Assembly: GCA_963691705.1 (NCBI GenBank)
Contig: OY829543.1
Coordinates: 44,586,855-44,650,854, forward strand
DNA length: 64,000 bases
Direction of reading: 5' to 3'
Source: Viola odorata
Taxonomy: Eukaryota > Streptophyta > Magnoliopsida > Malpighiales > Violaceae
Shown here: positions 18,451 to 30,234 of the stretch, piece after piece
Numbering within the stretch: the stretch's first letter is position 1
How the letters are laid out: each line of letters begins with the position of its first letter
The notes under the pieces: generated by a model
Told to the model about the DNA's origin: nothing
Databases searched by the model: none
What the model saw: the letters and a program-made list of their open reading frames with translations, nothing else
Program-made: the position numbers and the translations under genes

Positions 18451-21077
18451 TGTTGCTACCCGAATTTTGATTTTTGTCACAACTTTTTTTCCGCATTTTT
18501 ATCGCTTTTCGCATTATTAGCTCGTCTACATCAAATTTATGTCAATCTTTGATATTCGGCTATTTGTTTTAATATTCTACATCATTTAGTATCTTTTTTA
18601 GTTTTTCGTATTTTTGACTGTCTTTTCGCGCGAACTTCTATCGGTCCCGAGTAAATTTCCTCGGATCGTAGATCGAACGCGTTATTTCTTTAATTGATAA
18701 TTATCTACTATTTTTCTCTTTCACATCATCTAGTTTGGTTTCATTCAATTTTTGCCGTTATGGCATTTATTTTGCGTCTGAACTTTTGACATTTTTTAAC
18801 GAGAAAATTCGTACGTTAAACCAAACTTTTTCTTTATTCACTGTCTACTAGTTATTTATTCTTATTTTTCTGCACATTTTGGTCCTCTCAATTTGGGCAA
18901 TTTTTCATTTCAAGCGAGTTCACTCGTGCCATAGCTCGGACCAAAAATATCTCATTCGTGCCCGAACTAATGTATTAATTCCAATTAATGCATCCTTATC
19001 CGACCTCGTCACCTTTCTTCCCAATTTGATCACATCGACTTCGATTCATCATCACACAGCCTCGTCCACGACCCCAAACTTCAACCCTTACCATCCATTT
19101 AATGCAGCCATCAAAATATCTCTGACTCACGCCATCGCCGACGTTCGTTTTCATCATCACTGGCCTCGTCATCGCGCCTCGTCGACAACCTCCAAACCGA
19201 CTCCAACTTCTCCTATAAATAAAGCTCTTCAAACAACCAGCAAAGGGCACCTAATTTCACTCTCACTCTCAATTTCTTGTAAGCTCAGCCACTCCAGTAG
19301 CAAAGGAATCAAAGTGAGTTTTTCTACCTAGTTTTTCCATAATTTCGTTTATACTCTTAATGAATCAATAAATTGCTAAACTTGCTTCAAATGTTTTTTT
19401 TCATGTCAATTTCATTTCCCTTTTATCAATTTAATTGCATGTTGTCTTGATTAATTAATTGCATAATTTTTGTTTAATTAGCTTATTTATTTTCTTGATA
19501 AAATTGCACTTGTTTTACATTAAATTGGCTTGTTGTTTTCATGGGTTTGAGTTGCTGGAGAGTTGAGGGATTTATTGGGTCAGTTTTGGGGGGTATTTAT
19601 CGAGTTTGAACTTCCTTGGTCGCCGGCCATGGCGGGGAGGAAGAAGAAGGAAAGAAAGGCTTGGCACGGGAAAGGGAAAAGAAAGGTGATGCCAAGCCCA
19701 TTTATTTTAATTAAAACTTTGGGCTTAGATTTATTCCAAGCCCATTTTTTGTTGTCCAAAAATCAGAAAATGGGCCTAGCCCGGCCCATTACAATCTTTC
19801 GTATGATTAAAACACCGCATTATTTTCGTGCATTATTTTCGTGCATCATTTAAATGTTCATATGCCATGATTATTTATTTATGCCACGTTTATTAAATCG
19901 TTTGCTTTAATCGCATGTTTGTTTTAATATTTCGTAAAATTGTTGTAATAATTAGTTAATGTTTTCGTTAATTATTTCGACTTGTTGTAATAATTAGTTA
20001 ATATTTTTGTCAATTATTTTGACTTGTTGTAATAGTTAATTAATTATTCTATCTCTTGTTGTAATATTTAGGTAAGTAATTATTTCAATTGTGGTTTGTA
20101 ATAATTAATTAAGTAATTATTATAAATTGTTGGTTTGAAATAATTAGCTAAGTAATTAGTTAAAAATCGTGTATGGTTGTTTATACCTATATTATTACCA
20201 CTTGTCGCTAATTTTGATTTTTGAAGGGACGGTTCGATCGGGGTTCGTCAAAAAATCATATGCTTATCATAAACTCTTTTATTTATTTTTCGTATGGATG
20301 TTTATTAAAAATGCTAGAAACCCGAATCGAATCGTAAGCATGACCACTTAGAAAGCGTCAGAACCCACCCACTCGTATGCAGGACATTTAGAATTGTTAA
20401 AAATTAAAATCAATCTCACATGAATAACATGTTTAAACACTCGTTTTAAATGCCATGATTGATTGTTTTATTTTCCGTTTGTATCGATACATGTGTATGG
20501 TGGCTTCGATCCCACACGGTTTATTTATTTCATATATTAAATCGGTACTTTGTTAGCTATCCATGATAGAATCACGTAGTAATTAAAATTTAATCATGCA
20601 TGGCCCGATGATAAAAAAAAGGGACGTCCGCTTTAGCAAAGAAGAACGGTAACCCCGTCCAAAGAGAAAAACGGCAACCTTGTTCAAAGAGAAAAATGAA
20701 AACCCCGTCCATTGGTCTCGATCGAAAATAACAATTAATCTGTCCTGACCCAACGAAAAATGCTAAAGCGGCGTTACCTCTGAGGGCCCAATTACGTGTT
20801 TTTTTTTAAAAAAATCTTTAAACACCTCGTTTACCGGTAACCTTGTTTGGATGTGACTCGGGTGCCTAACACCTTTCCGAGTCCATAATACGACCCCGAA
20901 CCTTTGTTCTTGGGTTTAGACCCATAGTGCCTTAGTTTTTTTTTATTTTCATGCCATGAAGATTAGGTTCCCTAAACCTAGAAAAATAGGGTGACGACTT
21001 CATTATGTGAGGCGAGTCCAACGCTTGTCTCGCATCCGTCCCGAACCGTTTTGCAAAATCGAAAAGGAGGTGCGATA
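18451..21077 (+). repeat. Ogre-like LTR 2 (2627 bp), 3' LTR of element B
   Basis: It starts TGTTGCTACCCG and ends GGTGCGATA (GGTGCGACA in LTR 1, one substitution at the terminus). It shares with LTR 1 the 5' end, a TATA box region, several GGGCC/AAGCCCA stretches and the 3' 260 bases, but differs in the middle and is about 300 bases longer. The extra length includes an AT-rich repeat at 19925-20170 built on TTGTTGTAATAATTAGTTAA. The divergence suggests an old insertion or LTRs of different lineages brought together by recombination. Confidence 0.75.
19214..19224 (+). promoter_or_regulatory. LTR 2 TATA box
   Basis: TCCTATAAATAAAGCTC is followed by a CT-rich stretch (CACTCTCACTCTCAATTTC), the usual look of a plant core promoter and transcript start. 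Confidence 0.55.
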
Positions 21078-22507
21078 ATATGGAATGTGAAAATCTATGA
21101 ATCAGTGATCGAAGCATAAGAATAAGTGCTCTAGTGTCGCCCTTACTAGGAATTCTCCCTTATCACTTACATCTCATTGTTTACAACACTTGAATCTTGG
21201 CCAACTATCTTGATCAAGATTACCCCTTTCACAACATTCACCCAATCTTGGCCAATCCAATTGACCAAGATTGCTCTTACTGTTTAATTCGTTATTTGTT
21301 TGTTTTAGTTTTAGGAATACCCAATCAACCTCAGTGACGAGGAAGTCAACCAAAACTACAATTCTCAATCAGATCTCTGAGAACGATCCTCTTGCCATGA
21401 TCTACTAGTCCTTGTGGACAGTGATAAGTTGTAACCTTTTTTATCCATATTCATATCTATTTTTACAACTATATTTGATGCTCTCGATAGGCAATCAGTA
21501 TATATTATTTTTATGATGTAAATCATGAGTTGGATCCTTGAAATCGTAATGATAATTAATTATAATATAACCACTTTAAAATGTATAAAATAAAATTAAC
21601 AATTCTTGCAAAATAGTAGAAGCTTATGCATTATTATTTATAGTAAAAAAAAGGCTTAGTCATAAATTTAGCCCTTGCAAATGCTAAAGATTTCCAACTT
21701 AACCCCTTATGTTTACTAAACTCTATATTTACGTTTGTGTTTGAGAATTTTGTCTCATTATTCTGTTTAGCCAAATTAATTTTTAGAAAATACTCTTTTT
21801 GAATAGTGAAAAATTAAAAATAATCTTGTCATTTTTAAATAAATTGCTATATATGTACACAAATTCTAGCATAATTAGTTAGTGTATATTTTCTTTATGA
21901 GATAGGTTATGAGTTCGTTTTACGGTGGATGATGAATATCATTATCTAGATATTATAATAATGATTAACGATATAACCATTTTTTAAAATTAAAAATATA
22001 AATAATTGCTACATATGAAAAATAGTACTTTCTAAAAGCTATTATTTCAGGTAAAAGGGTGATTAAATATAAATATAAGTGTAAAAATATGATTTATTCA
22101 ACGTAATTAAAATGAATTTTTTTGCCATAGTTCAATTAATCATTAAGCCTAATGAAGAAAAAAAGTTCTTAGACTATGATTAAAGCTTAACAGCATTACG
22201 ATACATCAACGCGGAAAAAAATATAGGTTTGAATGATTCTCGGAATCAGCTGACGTCTAAGTGTGTCTTTAACAAGTGTAACTTTTCCACACTTAATAGA
22301 AATTAGATTTACGAGTTGTGTTAATTTTTTTTTTTGCATGTTCCAAGTCAAGTATTTGATTTTTTTTATTTCCTAGACATGAATATTCTATTTATTTTAT
22401 ATTAGTGTTCATAAAATTAAACAAAATTAAAATTTACATAAATTGTTTATATTTTCTACTAATAGTGTAACTTTTTAAAACACTCATAAATCAAGTGAAT
22501 CTGCTAA
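21078..22507. other. AT-rich spacer, no gene seen
   Basis: No credible frame. At 21180-21280 several AATCTTGGCCA / GACCAAGATTG words recur, recalling the palindromic core of the 63-base inverted repeats near 4240 and 5140. The rest is low-complexity AT-rich sequence. Confidence 0.5.
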
Positions 22508-22870
22508 GTCATACAAGCATGACTAGCCAGTACAACTCCCTATTACAAGCAGTACCCCAATTGTGCAGCCAAGAAGAAGAAAACAGAAACTGAGAATGAG
22601 AATAAGTAAAATTAGCAAACGTTCTCCTTAACCAAAGATGCCATAACGATAAGATATATATGCGTCTTGGCCGGCTCCAACGGAAAAGGAACCTGACGAA
22701 ACACAAACGCATTGCGTTCGTTTCAAATAACCCAACAGATCGATTGCGTAGAAGAGCAAGGACCACATAGATTGAGCCTCCTCGTCGACTCCACTAAGCA
22801 TACCACCCCACGCTCCCAACAAATCCATCAAAGACTCAGGCAACACCGTACTTAGGCCTCCCCATTGGAA
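22508..22870 (-). pseudogene. LINE ORF2 C-terminal remnant
   Basis: On the minus strand one frame gives LPESLMDLLGAWGG and LSGVDEEAQSMWSLL, and after a shift the next gives CWVI-stop-NERNAFVFRQVP. This is the pattern found after the reverse transcriptase in plant LINEs (zinc-binding RVT tail, W.IW.ERN.R.F). A TGG-to-TGA stop and a frameshift show it is dead. Only the tail is present, consistent with a 5'-truncated insertion. Confidence 0.6.
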
Positions 22871-24398
22871 GAAAGAGACCCACCCTTATCTTTATTCTTC
22901 TTCTTCTTCCTCATCTTCATCCTCATCCATCATTCTCATTCTCATTCCTCATCCACTGCACCTACCTATATTGAGGAGTACATTTCCGTAAATTAGTACA
23001 AATTTTGAATTATAGGATGTTCAAATTGATGCTTCCTATTTTCTTATATATTAATAGTTCAATGAAAGAATGGCAGTGAGTGGTTGTGTTTTTTAAAAAC
23101 TATATATATAGTTTTTCAATTTTTTTTATTTTCCTTTTTTTAATAATCCATTTCACATTTTAACCATCTTTTGAACTTTTAACTATTAAAAATGTCTAAA
23201 TTGAATTTTTTAGAAAATTATAGAGAATAAATTTCAAGTTTTAAAACTATAATAGCCAAAGTGGTAGATTTTAGAAATTTTAAAGTTTTGTTATGATAAC
23301 AAAATTCAACATTTCGTGTTGCAGATTCATAGTGTCATTATTTGTTTGTTCTTAGCTTTGTGCAATTCTTGTCAGATGTGTAGTGCACTAATGCTCTTTG
23401 ATTTAAGGTTTTTTTTCTTTTTTTGTTGTTGTTGGTGTTTCTCCAATCTTATGAGGTTGTTCCTTGATTTGTTGTAATATCTAATCAACATTGTGAATGC
23501 ATTGTTGATCAACAAGCTCTAATCTTTTTTTTTTTTTTTTTTTCATCTTTGATCATTTGAAATTACATGATTCAATATGTTATTTCTTAAAGTAGCAGCT
23601 GTGAATCATAATCGTATTATTTACTTAAAGTAGTAGTAATTATAAAGTTTGATTTGGTTTGGTGCATAACAATTTGCACCCAGCTTTTTATTAATTGTCT
23701 TTTGTTTCTTGGGATTAAAAGAGCAAAATTTCAAAGGTTAAACAGGGTCAGTGTAACCACTGCAGCAGCAGCAGCAGCAGATGACAGCAATAGATTCTTG
23801 TACGTCTTGATTGCACTGCTTGTGTAATTCACCGTGCTGAAAGCTGCAGTCAGGGAAAATCATGTTCAATAATATTTAGTACAAATGCTACCCGCCACCT
23901 AAAATGGCTAATCACCCATTTTTCGTTAGAATTTCGTATTAAAAAAGAGGGTATTACTTATTAGTGTTAATTACCAGTTTGAGTAGCGCATCCTCCAGCA
24001 ATGGTGAGAAGGTTGACAGTGATCTTGTTTTCAAACCAAAAGTCTATGATTTGACTCAATTATTGGAGCCTAGTTAAGATTGAAGAGACTTTGAATAATT
24101 GACTTTTTTTATTGAAAAATAAATTAATCAATAATGACTTACATTTTGATGATTTTAGTACTTAAGAACAAATTAAATAATATTGAACTATCATCTACAT
24201 ACAATCTCCCTAAACTTATATTTTAAAATTTTAACATCTAATTAGCGGATAGAAAACTTTTGCATCATCGTGCATAATAACTTTTGCGTCAAGAATGGAC
24301 AGCTACGTTTATACAGTAATTTTGAAGGAATTAAATAAATGACTAGAGAATTTAATAACGTGAAATAAGAGAAGGATAAATGAACGCAACAGCTTTAA
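22871..24398. other. AT-rich spacer with microsatellites, no gene seen
   Basis: Contains a CAG/CTG repeat at about 23761-23781 and a run of 19 T at 23525-23543. No coding frame or RNA gene was recognised. Confidence 0.5.
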
Positions 24399-24726
24399 CT
24401 ATTTGGAAACGAGTGTCGATGAGTTTTCTTCTAGAATAAGACTTGATTCATCGGTACTAATAAATGCTCTAAGCTCAGGGCATTTTCCTATCGTCAACTT
24501 TTTCAAAAACTGATATTCAAGTAAGTTGACATAACAAAATCTTTTGAATTCTGGAAGATTATCGTGTACTAAGTTGTCTAGCTTAGGGAACAATAATTGT
24601 ATCTCTCCCACCATTTCTTCTTTTGTCGCTACTATTTCTTCAATGGACTTGCAACTTCTTGCTATAAATCTTTTGAGTTGTGTGAGACTTTTAACCATAG
24701 AGAGTAAAAAATTGGCTAAAATTGTG
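24399..24726 (-). pseudogene. NBS-LRR resistance gene, C-terminal LRR fragment
   Basis: The minus-strand frame from the LTR border to a TAG at about 24399 encodes about 108 residues with the C-terminal repeats of RPS2/At4g27190-like CC-NBS-LRR proteins: SMVKSLTQLKRF, SCKSIEEIVATKEE, LLFPKLDNLVHDNLPEFKRF and LKKLTIGKCPELRAFIS. The alternation of 'L..L.I..C..IEEIV' and 'FPKL..L.L..LP.L..F' is characteristic. Upstream coding sequence stops exactly at the start of the LTR at 24727, so the retrotransposon or a linked deletion severed the gene. No NB-ARC domain is present in the window. The fragment is non-functional. Confidence 0.65.
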
Positions 24727-25518
24727 TGATAATACATGAAGAAACACCGAGGGCATTTCAGTCATTCTACAAGTCCTTTGACTTAGTCTCCGCAAACTGA
24801 GGCCACGCAGGCTTACTTCGTTCTCTACCGATAAGGTCCTTAATGGGGGTATTACTAGGTACACATCACCAACGGACGGGTCCCACAGTAGCCTATGACA
24901 TATCTGCTAAACGGTGACATACCTACCGGGTCCGATAGGTAAATACCTAACCGGTAAGGTATAACAGAGCAGATACCGGTATCCGGTATATAGTCCAAGC
25001 CTAGCGGCACGCATGGATTGAGGGTAATCATCACCTCTTGGGCACCATTTAATGCGAAGGTGATGGCATTTATGGGCGGACGTCAAAACACTAGCGGCGG
25101 ATACAAGAATGTCTTAGATGGATGGGATGGCATTAATGGTGGAGAGGATGGCATTTAATGCACCGTCTAGGGGCTTAAATACTTCGACTCCTAGCCCCAC
25201 TTGTCCCAAGTAACCAAGTTGGGCGACCCCACTTGACCCAGGAAACCAAGCTAAGAAGGGGTGTAAATACCCCCCTCATCCAGGAAGAAGAGGACGGACA
25301 GACACGCACACAAACCAGATAGAGGCTTAAACTCAAACCCGGTAACTATCCCGGTAACTCTCTCTGTATTCACAATCTCCACGATATTAACTTGATGGTC
25401 GGAGATTCTACACCGCAAACCCCCTTCGGTGCTTTGCAGGTGACCTAGGAGCAAGAAGATCATCCACCTCAACACGCCACTTTGCAGAATCATCCTTACC
25501 TCGATTCAAGGATTATCA
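24727..25518 (+). repeat. 5' LTR (792 bp)
   Basis: It begins TGATAAT and ends ATTATCA, a perfect 7-base inverted end, followed four bases later by the primer-binding-like site. It shows GC-richer sequence than its surroundings and the words ACCGGTA and CCGGTAA repeated. The 3' LTR is missing, so its age cannot be estimated within the window. Confidence 0.75.
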
Positions 25519-25521
25519 TTT

Positions 25522-25540
25522 TGGTGCTTTCATTGAGAGC
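25522..25540 (+). other. Primer-binding-like site
   Basis: TGGTGCTTTCATTGAGAGC, identical to the minus-strand site at 2131-2113. It is conserved between two otherwise diverged elements, which supports a priming role. Confidence 0.55.
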
Positions 25541-26658
25541 TTTGGATTATTGAGTGAATCTACCTTGAGATCCAAGCTCTTCCCTTTTTCTTTCGGGGGA
25601 ACATTCTCTAAATGGCATCCAATCAAGATTTTCCACCAATGTTTCCGATGCATCATTTCGCGATTTTCTCGTGACTCCCACCTTAGTGACACCAGCGGGG
25701 ACAAGTTCGGTTCCAGTCAATCGCAAACTTAACTTCTTCTCTAGCCCGGAAATCAGTTTCCCGGCCCTAGCCATGCCCGGAACAAGTACGACCAACACTT
25801 GGGTCCCAACCGGTCATCAACCTAACTTCATCTCTACCCCAGAAATCAACTTCCCAGTCGCGACTGTGCCCGGGCCAAGTATGGTCAACACCACCTTTCC
25901 CTCCTCCGAATCCAAGGCCTTCCTGCATCAGAGGGTGGATCATATCCTGTCCATACTCTCCACAATGGCTCCTCGAGTGACAACCTAATTGTCGGTCCCG
26001 TTACTGCTATTTGCTACACCTTTGGTCGCTTCTCAAGCTATGCCTACCTTTGCTCCCCTAGAGCCGACAACTCCCCATATGGCTAACTTAGTCCCAGAGG
26101 GAAGTCAATATCACTCCTCTCGTCAAGGGAACTCTGAACGCCATTTTCCTCCAGGACCTCCGTTTGAAAATCCCCCCAGGATGCAGGAGCGGTACATGGA
26201 CAATCTGATAGACGATAATAATCGTGACGCTCGCCATAGCATGATTAGGAACCCTATACGTCAGCTTTCCAGGAGACCTGACGGGATTAGGTCAGAAGGT
26301 AGGAGAAGCCGAGAGATGTCTTCAATACGGCACCAACCCGTGTCGGAACGACGTCCGGACAACCAGGGATATGGCATACCCGAAGATTTCGGAAACTCCC
26401 GATCTATTTCTCCCCACTATCGGAGAGAGGAAGATGATGATCTGAAAATTCCTCTAACCCGTCGGGTGCAGAGACATCAGGTCAGAAGACGGATAAAGCT
26501 TCTGTAAGATGTCTACGGCGGGATCACAAATCCTGTCACCCACGTAACAAGGGTGAGGAACCATGTCAAGTTCCAAACAAGAAGGGATGAGGCCCTATGT
26601 CAGATTTTTGTACTGACCTTATCCGGAATGGTCAGTACCTGGTTTGAAGGGCTACCAC

Positions 26659-27742
26659 TAGGGGTGTACACGGGTTGGGTCGGGTCAGTTATAGCCCAAA
26701 ACTGCCACCGACCCGCCAAAAATTAAACGGGTCGGTTTTCACTACTATAACCATGAGTTGGCGGGTTGAGCGGGTCGGGTTGGTTAACCGTGGGTTGGCG
26801 GGTTGGGTAAATAGTAATGTCCAGATTTTCATTCTAGTAAGAAAAGTAAGAAAATGATAAAATAGAAAAAATTAGGAAGCGAACCATAAAATTGATAAGA
26901 GGAGTCTACGTCTAAAATTACACAAAAATTAAAACTGAAATTGATAATGAAATTACAAAAAAAAAAAAAAAACCAGAAACCTCCACCATGATTAACTTTT
27001 CTTAAATCTAGATCTAACTTTTACAAGAAAAAAATCAAATCAAATCAAATCAATAACATATCCATCACTAAGCACCATATCTATTAACATAATACAATTA
27101 TAAAAGAACAAGTCATTTCTAAACTATGAGGTGAAGATCTAAACGCTCTCGAGAAGCGAGCAAATGACAAGGTGAGGGAACAAGTTGGTGAAGAGGAACG
27201 ACAAGGAAGGATGACGTCGTGAGTAGTGCATGACGTGGAAGAAATCGACGCAGAGGAGATTATGGGGGGAGAAGGAGGGATTATGATGAAGATTTTAAAA
27301 AGGAGGGATGAGGATTATGATTTTCTGCCCAAGGAAGATTTGAGTTTCTGAAGAAGCTGCTTGAGGTTTTGGAGTCAGAGAGGATGGTGTTGTTGAATGA
27401 GAATGCAAGATTGGAATACAAAGAAGAAACTTTGGTTGAAGAGAGTGGAGATCTGTCAGCAGAGGCAAGGAGGAGGACTGAAGGAGAGAAGAAGGAAATG
27501 GTGCGGCTGCAGCGTAGGTAAAAGGAAAATATAGAAAATGAAATCGGGAGACAAAGATGCTTATATACTAGGGTTAGTTGGCGGGTCGGGCCGGTAGTAA
27601 GCAGTTTTCAAAAATGCGACCCGCGAAGCCACTGAATATACGAGTTGGTTATGTATCTGTATATGGGTGGTTTTGTTATTTTTTTAACTTTTGGCGAGTC
27701 GGGTCGGTTAGACGGGTTGGGCGGCTCAATTGTACACCCCTA
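26659..27742. mobile_element. hAT-superfamily non-autonomous element (1084 bp), nested in gag
   Basis: The ends TAGGGGTGTACA and TGTACACCCCTA are perfect inverted repeats. The flanks GCTACCAC (26651-26658) and GCTACCGC (27743-27750) are an 8-base target duplication with one change, the size hAT transposases make. The gag frame is continuous across the site without the insert and one duplicate. Both subterminal regions are rich in GGGTCGG/GGGTTGG words. No transposase is encoded, but a coiled-coil-like coding fragment is carried. Confidence 0.88.
27342..27521 (+). pseudogene. Possible captured host coding fragment inside the hAT element
   Basis: A 60-codon stretch ending in TAA lacks an early ATG but has coding-like composition. 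It gives a strongly charged, heptad-like peptide: EFLKKLLEVLESERMVLLNE, then LEYKEETLVEE, then EARRRTEGEKKEMVRLQRR. It looks like a piece of a coiled-coil protein. I cannot name the parent gene. hAT and Mutator elements are known to pick up host gene pieces, and this is an inference of that kind. Confidence 0.4.
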
Positions 27743-28734
27743 GCTACCGCCAGGTTCCGTAGATAGCTTCGCACAACTTGAGGAGAAATTTCAGAGCCGG
27801 TTCAGCACTGTCATTCCGTTGAAAAAGTCTTTCGCGACTTTGTTCGATATAATCCGAAAGCAAGGGGAGTCCCTCAGGACCTACCTGGACCGGTTCAACT
27901 TATAAATGGGCCAGACTCCTGATGTCACCGTCGACTTCGCGGTGGAAGCTTTGAAGAAGAATTGCGGGTATGAGAAACTGGAGGACATACTGATGGCACC
28001 AAAAACCTTAGACCTGCTGCGGGTGAAGGCACATAATTATGCCAAGATGGAGGAGGCAGACTACCAGAAAGGGAAACCGAGAGAACAAGAGCCGCGGAAG
28101 CCAACATAGGCGGTTCCCCCCACAAAAGGATTAAAGAGAATATGTCCCCTAGAGGCCTCTAGTGAGGAGGCTAGACCCTTGACTAGCAAGGCTAACGAAC
28201 CTCAACTTCAGGACCACCCCGTTATCAATCCCTAGAGCGGAGATCCTAGCAGTGATTGAAAGTAAAGGTTACCAATTCGTTTCCCCTCCAATAAGTTGGG
28301 CGCTTACATAGGCGAGCGCAGAGATATGTATTGTCGTTTTCATAAGGCAAACAGTCATGACACGGAAGGATGCAGGATGCAGGATGCTGAAGATGCCCAT
28401 TGAACGACTAGTCATGGATGGATACTTAGGAGAGTATGTCGTTCAAGCGAGAACGCAGGCCCATGATAACCGGTTGAACGATAACCATAGAGACGGAGGA
28501 AGAACGATAGCTAGTGAGGCCAATGCGATAGGGATACGAGGAGACAAGGGTAAAGAGGTACTGACGACTAACCAGGACGAATGCCTGATGATTAGACTGA
28601 TAGCAGGAGGCACTCAATGCCTCGAAGAGCCCTTTGCTGGAGAAAAACGGAAGCGTGTGGAGCCATTAACCAGAGATGTCGGTTTCGGGCCCCTAGACCG
28701 AATGGCAATATCATTCTCGGAAGAGGATACGCAA

Positions 28735-29005
28735 TTTATTTGCCACTATTAGAAAATTAACTTGAATTTTAAATAATTCCTAAAGTCCAATTAATTTTTT
28801 GAGATCAAATATGGAACTTTTGGAAGAGTAAAAGTAGGATTAATTGAAAATTTTAAACATTTAAGGACTGTAATAAAAATATTTTAAAAAATGGATGGCA
28901 AAATATTTTTTTTGTTAATTAGAAATTATAAAACTTAAGGGACTAAACCGGTACTTTTGAAAAAAAATAGGAAAGCCAAGGCCAACCTTGTCCCACTCAC
29001 GTACG
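28735..29005. repeat. Truncated copy of the hAT repeat found in SEC5 intron 11
   Basis: From ATTTATTTGCCACTATTAG onward, about 260 bases align with 39265-39540: GAATTTTAAAT.ATTCCTAAA, TAAAAGTAGGATTAATT, ACATTTAAGGACT.TAATAA, AAACTTAAGGGACTAAAC. Both terminal repeats are missing here, and the left end coincides with the break in gag. Confidence 0.75.
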
Positions 29006-29727
29006 ATAGCCTAACTATAGAGTTACATCACAACATTACTAGTAAACTAATAAAAACAAACACAACGGTATATAAGAGACATAACACTAGTATTGCCAAT
29101 ACAATAGGTCCATGAGACAAAAAAAAGTACTAATATTGCAGTTGAACCCAAAAACTTCCTAGGTATTTCCTTATAAAAAAGCAAACCGCAAGTAACAGAC
29201 AAAGTAACATAACATCATATCTAGACAACATAGCAACACATCCAACACATCCCACGTAACCACACAATAGGTCATATAATTCATAATTCATCATTGAGTT
29301 TATTCATGTGTACAAATTCAATTATTTTCATCACTGAATAATCATGAAAAAGTATCATGGTAAATTCATGGTCTACCATAGTAAAATATGAATCAAACTA
29401 AATTTACTAAAGGACCAAAAACAAAAAGTTTATGAGGGACTTCATAAGTTAGCTATAGTAAACTATGAGAGTGACCATGGAGCACTGAACGAAAATCACC
29501 TCTAATTTCTTTTCTTCTTCAACCCGAAAATATGATCACAAAAACAACCATTTGCTCTACAAACACCCAATCAACTCATATTTCCACTCCAAATCATATC
29601 AATTCCTTTACTACCAAGCACTAAACCACCTCTTTTTTTCCCCTTAAATTTCTAGCACACATCACAAGTCTTTCTTTCTTTTCTATTGAACATGTCAATC
29701 CAATTTTTTTATAAAAAATGAGTACTT

Positions 29728-29778
<51 letters not shown>

Positions 29779-30234
29779 ATAAACAACAATCAGGAAAGAT
29801 AAACAACAATTTTTTTTATTCATTTATTATAAATTTTTGTATTTGATGAGCCAGATATGGAGTCGATCTTGTTTAATGAAGAGTGAAGATAATAATGCTA
29901 AGGTTTGTTTATAAAGTTAAAAATTAATGTCATTTGCTAGTTAAATTTTTTATATTTATTTTTAATTTATAAATTAATAAAAATATGAATTTAAGGTTAG
30001 TCCATAATATAATCTTTTATATATGCTTGGTAAATTTTTAAAAATTGTTATTTATGAAAATATTTGATTAAAATGATATTATGACTACTAAAATGGTTTT
30101 TTTAATATAAAATTTATGTAACATATATTTTAAAGAATATATAAAATTGACGTATTTTTAGTCATATCGCATCCTAAATTTTAATAGATTGTCGTATAGA
30201 TATATCGTATTGTATGATATCTCGTATCCGTGTC
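29006..30234. other. AT-rich spacer, no gene seen
   Basis: AT-rich sequence with a TA dinucleotide microsatellite at 29735-29772 (19 units). No coding frame or RNA gene was recognised. Confidence 0.55.

Larger units (their letters stand above)
24727..28735 (+). mobile_element. Ty3/gypsy-type LTR retrotransposon, 5' half, truncated
   Basis: The sequence consists of a 5' LTR (24727-25518), a primer-binding-like site, then a decayed gag ending at a SFSEED motif near 28725. There the retrotransposon stops and an unrelated repeat begins; no pol and no 3' LTR follow. It is related to the minus-strand element at the left edge. A hAT element (26659-27742) is nested in its gag. Confidence 0.75.
25671..28735 (+). 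pseudogene. Retrotransposon gag with stops and a nested insertion
   Basis: A single frame from about 25671 carries an in-frame TAA at 25986 and another after RRRIKLL near 26505. The capsid-like domain starts there and is interrupted at FEGLP by the hAT element. It resumes at 27743 with SVDSFAQLEEKFQSRFS, has a further stop before MGQTPDV (27904), then LRVKAHNYAKMEEA. A degenerate zinc-knuckle-like YCRFHKANSHDTEGC lies near 28330 and an LIAGGTQ motif near 28600. Multiple nonsense changes show long neutral decay. Confidence 0.8.

Noticed and set aside
25547..25798. Minus-strand frames over the gag start of the element at 24727
   Set aside because: The plus strand carries the recognisable gag; the minus frames are shadows.
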